Below are positions 57,765-64,000 of a DNA stretch of 64,000 nucleotides, piece after piece (within the stretch, counting starts at the first letter, position 1; each line of letters opens with the position of its first letter). This stretch comes from Aquilaria yunnanensis (Eukaryota; Streptophyta; Magnoliopsida; Malvales; Thymelaeaceae), in assembly GCA_039654915.1 (NCBI GenBank), contig CM077600.1:75091992-75155991 (forward strand). The letters are read 5' to 3'. A program made the position numbers and the translations under genes. The notes beneath the pieces were generated by a model that was not told where the DNA came from, made no database searches, and saw only the letters and a program-made list of their open reading frames with translations.

Positions 57765-58686
57765 TGATGCCTTTCTACATCTTTGTTGTGCAACATGGTG
57801 AGCCTGGAGCAGGAACTTTCGGTGAGGGAATGCCTGGATGAGGGGCCTCCGGTGGGAGAAGGACTGCAAGGACTTAGAAAAGCAAGGGTTAGGAGCTCCT
57901 CGGAGTATTTTTCAGGGGAGGAGCCTCCGACGCCCAAGTTAGTGCTTTGTGAGAGTAGAGAAAGGGAATAGTAAGCAGAGTGTAGCAAGAATTCCCTGTT
58001 ACCTCTTCGTCGTTCTTATGAAAGCACTGTGCAAGTATTTATAGGAGGGCGCAGGGAGAAGGCCGTTTGACATAGCCTGCTGAGATGGTGACACGTGTTC
58101 GGACCGATTTAGTCCGTACCTTTGCAGAGGGCTCCTCCAGCTGGCCTTAGGCCGTTCTGACCTAGGGTGCCGGCGGGGGTGCTGTGACAGAGGTGCCCGT
58201 GTTAGGGACGTGTGCGAGGTTTTTGTGTCAGAGGCTCCTCAGCCATTTTTTCGTATGTCCATGTGGCCTTTTCGGGGGACCGAACTCCTTTGGGGTACAG
58301 AGCTCATTCGGGGAGGTGAGCTCCTTTGGAGGGAGGTCCCTTGTTTGTACGAGGCACCTTCGGTTGGACTCTCTCGAGGTCAGGCTTGGGTACCTGATGA
58401 TGGCACTTCGTGAGTGCGTTCCAAGGGTGGCCCAAATAGTATCCGTAGGTGGTTTTGGGCACGTGAGGTCGGCGCGACGTCACCCTCGGGAAGGTGGTGA
58501 CCCTTTCTCACCGAAGTTGGTCCTATGGGTTTCCTGAGGGTAGAGCCTTTCCAGCTTGTCCGAGGGTGCTGAGGCCCTCTCTTTGCCGATGTTTTGTCGT
58601 GTTTGTTTCAACCGGAGGTGGTGCTTTGGCCAAGGGTGGTGCGCACATGCGAAGTCCTTCACGGGGTGATAGCCCTTTGGCTATCA
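57765..58686 (-). repeat. 3' LTR of a minus-strand Tat element
   Basis: 922 bases on plus from TGATGCC to GGCTATCA, the reverse complement of TGATAGCC...GGCATCA. It carries a TATA box in reverse (58036-58043). The purine tract CGAGGGGGGGCATG (minus, 58687-58700) adjoins, so element interior lies to the right. Closely related to the truncated LTR at 918-2919. Confidence 0.88.
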
Positions 58687-59168
58687 CATGCCCCCCCTCG
58701 AAAAATCGAAGATGTTTCTTCGGTTTGGGGAGTTTCGTGAGCCTTTTTGTGGCAAGCGATGCTTGGTCGTGTTGCCATGATGGGCTTCCATCCGAAGTCT
58801 GCATCTTCGTAGGAGGGAACTTCGGCGAACTAAGGTACTCTACTAAGGTAATTCCTCTGGTGTTTGAGAGTGGTTCCTCGGGCTTTTCCGCCAAGGTCAT
58901 CGTTTGAGGCGCGTACTTCCACTGACCTTTCTGTCAGTGAATCATTTCATCTTCCCATGCAGATGGGCGCTTCACTTCGGATAGGGTTATGTAGGTCTGC
59001 CAGTTGGTAGAGTTGTGCCCTCGTTTCTCGTGTTAGTCTACATGTGGCAGCTGATGAGTGGTGAACAATTACGTCGGTTACATTGATTGTGTCTCTTCAC
59101 CTTCGAGGAGCAATAATGACGACGTTTCACCTTGATGGCGGGCTTCGGGAGGTGCGGAGCCCGGCATC
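58687..59168 (-). mobile_element. Interior of the minus-strand Tat element, upstream of its antisense ORF
   Basis: 59045-59130 matches the reverse complement of 51515-51600. The antisense ORF itself is not reached because another LTR starts at 59169. Confidence 0.7.
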
Positions 59169-59632
59169 TGATGTAGTCCAGTTAGGTGGAGCCAGCATCT
59201 CCACTGTGTGCAGCGGTGTGGGCAGCAGGGGGTCCTGGAGATGCAAGAAGGTACCCTGAGAGGGTCACCTTAAGTGGTGGTCGGCAACTTCCTGGTACCG
59301 TGGTTGGTGAGGACGGGAAAGACTTCCGGCGTAGGAGAGAGTCCGGAGCAGAGATCCTTCAGGGAGACCTGACTGAAACACTCAGAAGACAGGGGTTAGG
59401 AGGCCCCCTGGGGTGGTTTTTCGGGGGGGAACCTCCAACGCCCAAGTCAGTGCTTTGATAAAGCGAGAGAGGTGCAGTAATAAGTACTAGAAACGCTTGC
59501 CTGGCGTGTCTTTTTTAGGGCTGAAGGGAGAGTCTTTAGGTGGAGAGAGGAGAGCGTTATCTTCCTTTTTGGTCATCCGGGCAGAGAACCCCCATGCCTG
59601 TGACCATTTCCTTGATCTGTAAGGGAGGAGGT
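59169..59632 (-). repeat. Truncated Tat LTR, minus orientation
   Basis: Begins TGATGTAGTCC; 59340-59455 matches 57855-57950 (GGGTTAGGAG...CCAACGCCCAAGT). It is cut at 59632 by the next element. Confidence 0.7.
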
Positions 59633-60465
59633 TGATAGCCAAGGTGCTGATCACCCTTCGGAGGCACGGATTCGGACAAAACATCAACCTCAGAGGAGAA
59701 AGCACCTACCACAGAAGGAAGGGTGTTGAACCTCGGGGAGTCCGGTCCCAGCGTTCCTCCGTACCAGGAAATGACACTGCCAACCTCGGGGGAACGAGCA
59801 AGCTATCTTCGGAAGCAGGGGTGTCTCCGAAGGAGGTTACCTTCGGGAAATGCATTCCTGCAATACCAAAAGTGACCTCGGAAGGTGAATTCTCCAAAAA
59901 AGTCTCTTCAACCGAAGGAAACCTCGAGAGTACAGCAGGAGCATTTATGGAGCATTTATGAGCATTTATGGGGCCTCTGGTGTATCCCCGATAATCCGCT
60001 CCCCAGTCACGTCCTGACACGCCGCCTGCAGGGACACTCCGGCATGCCCCTCTCGGGTCATCTCAGAACCCTGGCATGGCCGCCCATGCCGACTAGGAGT
60101 CCTCTACCGCCCAAAAGATGTGGAGCCCATCTTGCCGAACATGTGTCGTGATATGGGCCGACCATCTAAGAAGGACTATTACTATTCATCCCTCCATAAA
60201 TACTTGGTAATTATTCCGGGTAAGGGGGACATTAATGAGATACGAGATACTCATTTGCCAAAAAATTACCTCATAACCTCCAAAAAATACTGACTTGGGC
60301 ATCGGAGGCTCTACCCCGGAAAAACACTCTGGGGACCTCCTAATTCCTGTTTTCTCAGCATTTCAGGCAGTCCCTCCTGGGAAACTTACATTCCAGACGT
60401 TCCTCTTCACCGGAAGTCCCTCCTGTCAACACCATATCACATAATGAAGATGCTGAAGGGCATCA
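59633..60465 (+). repeat. 5' LTR of the third Tat element
   Basis: 833 bases from TGATAGCCAAGGTGC to AAGGGCATCA. A CATAAATA box lies at 60195-60202. Confidence 0.88.
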
Positions 60466-60467
60466 TT

Positions 60468-60485
60468 TGGCGCCGTCTGTGGGAA
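60468..60485 (+). promoter_or_regulatory. Primer binding site of the third Tat element
   Basis: TGGCGCCGTCTGTGGGAA, identical to 42831-42848, two bases after the LTR. Confidence 0.88.
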
Positions 60486-60499
60486 CCTAGCCCCACGTT

Positions 60500-62062
60500 G
60501 TCGTCGTTGAAACTTGGCGTTCTAAGGACAAAGGACTCCCGAGGTCCCCGTCCGTGCCAAAAACTCAACCGGCTGCTGAACAAACTGCAGCAGGGACTTC
60601 CTCGGCTGAAGATGAACGTCTGTTGACCATTACTATGGCCTTTCTGCGCAAATTTTAGCGTTCTGTTGTGGCCGAAATGACCCAGCAGTTGGACCAAAGG
60701 TGGCCACCACCAACCCCGGCACGAAGGCCTTCTCCACCGGCACCTCATCGTGAGAAGAGCCCCAGATTGACACATCGAAGCTTGGGAAGTGGGGATCAGC
60801 GCGATGAGTCCTCAACAGAAAACATCCCCCTTAGAGTGCGACTTGTGGGAGAAGCGGGGCCAAAGCAACCTAAAGCCCCCCGCTGAAGGAGTCCCACGCC
60901 TGAGGCAAAGTCCCCATCTCCCCGACGCCGAAGTCAATCCCCAAAGAGAAGGCATCAGTCGCCATTTCTAGAAGCCTACAGACAGCAAGAGGAAGAACCC
61001 ACTGCCACGCTCCTCATGGAGAAAATCCTAAAAAGGATAGAAAGAGTGGAGAGACAAGTAGCCCGGAAACTTGTCTGGGCTAGATTGTCAGAAACCTTCA
61101 GCGGAGACGAGTCGCCATTCACTCGAGCAGTAGTCGAGGCCCCTATGCCAAGTGATTTTCGGGTACCTCGGCTAGAAACCCATGATGGCCGGACTGACCC
61201 CCAGGCTCATCTGACCAAGTATAAGCACAGCATGGTATTACACGGAGCTGATGATGCTACCCTGTGCAAGTGCTTTGAGGTCACCCTCGTTGGGCCGGCC
61301 ACAGCATGGTACAAATCGCTGGCTCCTGGAGGCATCCTGGAGTTCCAAGAACTGTCTGCTGCCTTCACCTAGCAATTCATTGGGAGCCGCCCAATGGCGA
61401 AAATGCCAGTCCAAATGTTCGATTTGGCACAAAAAGTGGCAAAACCATATGCGACTATGTCGAAAGGTTCAACAGGGAAGCCCTGAGTGTCCCAGATTTC
61501 AGGCCGGAGATACGCATCTTGGCCATGACCCGAGGGCTTCGGAGAGACTCCCAGCTGTTCTACGAGTTCTCTAAAGACCCCCCTGACATGCTCGGTGAGT
61601 TCTACCGAAGAGCGGAGCAACACATGACCGCCAAGGAACTGAGAATGGGGGGCTCGAGGTCCGATCATGCCCGCGCAGAGGGGACAGGTCAGCAAACTCG
61701 CTACCCAACTGAAACAAGTGGGCGTCCTCGGAAGTTCAAGGGAAGAAAGCCAATTGTCTTCACTCCCCTGAACACCACGAGGGCAAATGTCCTAATGGCG
61801 ATGGAAAGACAAGGGACTCAGATTCAATGACCAAGGCCCATGACCTCGGACAACAAGAAGAATATGAAAAAATTCTGCCAATTCCATCGAGACCATGGGC
61901 ACGATACCGAAGATTGCTTCCAGCTGAGGAAGTACATAGAGATGCTGATAAAGCAAGGTCAGCTTCAGTGTTTCCTGCGCATTCCCTCCCCGAAGGGAAG
62001 GAGGGAAGAAGAAGGAAAGATGGAGGATGAAGAGTATGACTCGGACAGGCGTCGGAACTGAA
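60500..62062 (+). pseudogene. Gag of the third Tat element
   Basis: An Arg/Ser/Pro-rich N-terminus (PTPARRPSPPAPHREKSP ... SPSPRRRSQSPK) with stops at 60656 and 60884 is followed by the gag domain (SPFTRAVVEAPMPSDFRV, VTLVGPATAWYKSLAP). A stop at 61370 stands where the first copy has Gln. A frameshift near 61432 leads to VERFNREALSVPDFRPE and the knuckle CQFHRDHGHDTEDCFQLRK, here with its Cys. Further stops lie at 61828 and 62059. Confidence 0.88.
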
Positions 62063-62160
62063 GTCCAAAAAGGCGTCCCCCGCCCCCGGCAGGAGTAATA
62101 CAAATGATCATCACAGGGTTGCCATCAGCGAAAAGGAAATGAAAGGCCAGAGAAATCTCG

Positions 62161-62595
62161 GTGACGGAGTACGGGAATCCATCAAAGAAGCTTACCCGAA
62201 AGGACGCATCCACCGTCATTTTTCCCCATGATGATCCTTTGCTGATCATGGCAAGGATAGGGAGCTGGGACATCAAGCGAGTACTGCTGGACGATGGCTC
62301 AAATGCAGACGTCCTATTCTCCCACCTCCTACCAACCTTGGGGATATCGGGAAGCGACCTCAAACCCGTCACTTCCCCCACTTTCGGGGTAGGGCCGTCC
62401 GAACTTCCTGTCCTCGGATGGATAGATCTTCCTCTGATGCTGAAAGGAACTTCAGCAAATGACAGGAAGGAGCTGTTCGCCTCCACCATGACAAGGTTCA
62501 TCGTTATTGATGTCCCTTCATCATATAACGCCATTCTTGGAAGGCAAACGCAAGGAAACCTTCACATTCGCCCGGACGTGAAGTACCTAACTGTC
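62161..62595 (+). pseudogene. Protease of the third Tat element
   Basis: One open frame (62161-62892) with RVLLDDGSNADVLFSHLLP, GWIDLPLMLKG and SSYNAILGRQTQ. The active site DDGS is intact and the junction to RT is uninterrupted, unlike the first Tat copy. Confidence 0.88.
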
Positions 62596-62799
62596 ACCTT
62601 CGCCACCAAAGATGGAGATGCTGAGATCTTCATCAACCAGGGGGAGGTGCGGAAGGTGTTCGTAAAGGCCAGAAAGGCCCCAACAACAAGTTGTGCACAG
62701 ACTACAGAGACAAAGGCTCTGCTCGCACAACAGTCAGAAGGACAAGGAACCGAAGACCTCGAGGAGGTGGAAACGGAACAGATAGAACTTGTTCCAGGC

Positions 62800-63640
62800 C
62801 GAAACACCCGAGTAGGGAAAAAATTGGCCAAAGGAGACAAGGAAAAGCTTGTATCTTTCCTCCTAATGAATAAAGATTTGTTCGCCTACTAGCCGAAAGA
62901 CATGCCCGGGGTAGACCCGAGCATAATACAACATTGCCTCAAAGTAAACCCAGAGGCAAAGCCGCTCTGCCAAAAGAAGCGAAGCCACTCAGCGCACAAA
63001 AACAGCTTCGTCAAAATCAAAATCCAACACTTGTTAGATGCAGGCGTAATCAAGGAAGTCAAATACCCCGAATGGCTAAGGAACGTCGTCATCACAACGA
63101 AAGAAGGGAGCAGCAAGCTCCGAATGTGCATCGACTTCCGAAATGGAAATGACGCTTGTCCTAAAGATTCATATCCTCTCCTGCCGATATCAATTGGTGG
63201 ACTCGACTGCTGAATATGGCCTCCTGAGCTTCCTAGATGCTTTCAGTGGATACCACCAAGTCAAGATGAACCTCGAGGATGAGGAAAAAACCGCCTTCAT
63301 TACCGAAGTCGGTACATATTGTTTCATAAGAATGCCCTTCGGGCTCAAGAATGCAGGAGCCACCTACCAGAGGCAGATGAACAAAGTCTTCACTAGTCAA
63401 ATAGGGAGAAACATGGAAGTCTACGTGGATGACATGATAGTCAAAAGCAGATTGCTTGGCAACCACATCGCTGACTTAGAGGAAACTTTCCACCAACTTA
63501 GAGCATTCGGACTTCGCCTAAATCCTGAAAAGTGCATCTTCGGCGTAAGTTTGGGCAAGTTCCTTGGGTTTATGGTATCGGAAAGGGGTATCGACGCCAA
63601 CTCGAAAAAAGTCAAAGCTTTACTTGAATTCTGAACTCCT
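62800..63640 (+). pseudogene. Reverse transcriptase of the third Tat element
   Basis: After a stop at 62890 (family Ser position), SSKLRMCIDFRNGNDACPKD; a frameshift at about 63190; then QLVDSTAEYGLLSFLDAF, RMPFGLKNAGATYQRQM and the active site YVDD (63422-63433). It ends at a stop at 63632. Confidence 0.9.
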
Positions 63641-64000
63641 GTCACGACAAAGGATGTGTAAAGGCTCACAGGCAGAATAACCTCTCTTAGCAGGTTCATC
63701 TCCAGATATGGGGATCGTTGCCGAGCATTCTTTAAGGTACTCACTAAGGCAGTAAAAAATAGTGGCAATCTCGAAAGCAACGATCACCCTTGGAACGAGG
63801 ATTGCCAGAGGGCCTGGGAAGAACTCAAAGTTTATCTGGCCCGACTACCCATTCTTTGGCAACCTCGAGAGGGAGAGCCCCTCGTGCTGTACCTTGCCGT
63901 TGCTGAAAAAGTACTAAGCTCGGTCCTCATGAAGGAAGAAGGAGCGGTGCAGTGGCCAGTCTATTACGTAAGCAAATCTCTACACGGTGCCGAAATTAGG
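63641..64000 (+). pseudogene. Start of RNase H of the third Tat element (partial)
   Basis: KDV, stop at a Gln position, RLTGRITSLSRFISRYGDR, WEELKVYLARLPIL and LVLYLAVAEKVLSSVLMKEE continue to the window edge. Confidence 0.85.

Larger units (their letters stand above)
59633..64000 (+). mobile_element. 5' part of a third Tat element (runs off the window)
   Basis: LTR, primer site, gag, protease, RT and the start of RNase H in the standard order. Related to but clearly distinct from 41974-52769. It has fewer stops in protease and RT. Confidence 0.9.

Noticed and set aside
61965..62534. 189-codon open frame on the minus strand opposite the third Tat protease
   Set aside because: A shadow of the well-supported plus-strand protease frame; similar shadows occur opposite the RT.

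Overview
This is plant nuclear DNA made almost entirely of nested transposable elements and repeats. I found no intact single-copy host gene, no tRNA or rRNA gene and no CRISPR array. A higher-plant origin is indicated by three retrotransposon lineages: Ty1-copia of Angela/BARE type, Ty3-gypsy Tat type with a second RNase H and an antisense ORF, and Tekay/Del-type Ty3-gypsy with a chromodomain. CCCTAAA-type telomere-like DNA and one degraded peroxiredoxin-like exon with a plastid-type leader point the same way. The species cannot be named from the sequence.

Layout. 1-2919: remnant of a minus-oriented Tat element (3' part of its antisense gene, then a truncated LTR), with a copia solo LTR inside it (1030-2443). 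2959-5935: a large foldback (inverted-repeat) element. About 5990-8340: gene-free, LTR-like DNA. 8480-13915: degenerate telomere-like arrays alternating with a 21-22 bp minisatellite. 14605-16039: second copia solo LTR. 16040-23557: a very old minus-oriented Tat-like element with an LTR pair, a primer binding site, an integrase relic and two tandem-repeat blocks, invaded by small TIR-like elements. 23558-27165: AT-rich inverted repeats, microsatellites, a peroxiredoxin-like pseudogene fragment and a GC-rich tandem repeat. 27170-29640: a second telomere-like block followed by the same minisatellite family.

31383-57764 is one Tekay/Del element on the plus strand, split by two younger insertions. 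A complete copia element (33577-41684, minus strand, perfect CAAAG target duplication) lies inside its 5' LTR. A complete 10.8 kb Tat element (41974-52769, plus strand, duplication CTACG/CTAGG) lies just after its primer binding site. The Tekay coding region resumes at 52775 and its 3' LTR is cut at 57764 by another Tat LTR. 57765-59632 holds minus-oriented Tat LTR and leader pieces. 59633-64000 is the 5' part of a third Tat element, which runs off the window in its RNase H.

All gag-pol genes carry stops and frameshifts, so these are inactive copies. The most interesting object is the antisense gene of the Tat elements (48725-51479, minus strand, with a related copy at 1-915). It has its own TATA box, a pyrimidine-rich leader, a domain of the putative gypsy-type transposon family, a coiled-coil tail and GT-AG introns, one of them at the same place in both copies. 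The second is the paired telomere-like plus 21-bp minisatellite architecture, present twice in the same order and orientation.
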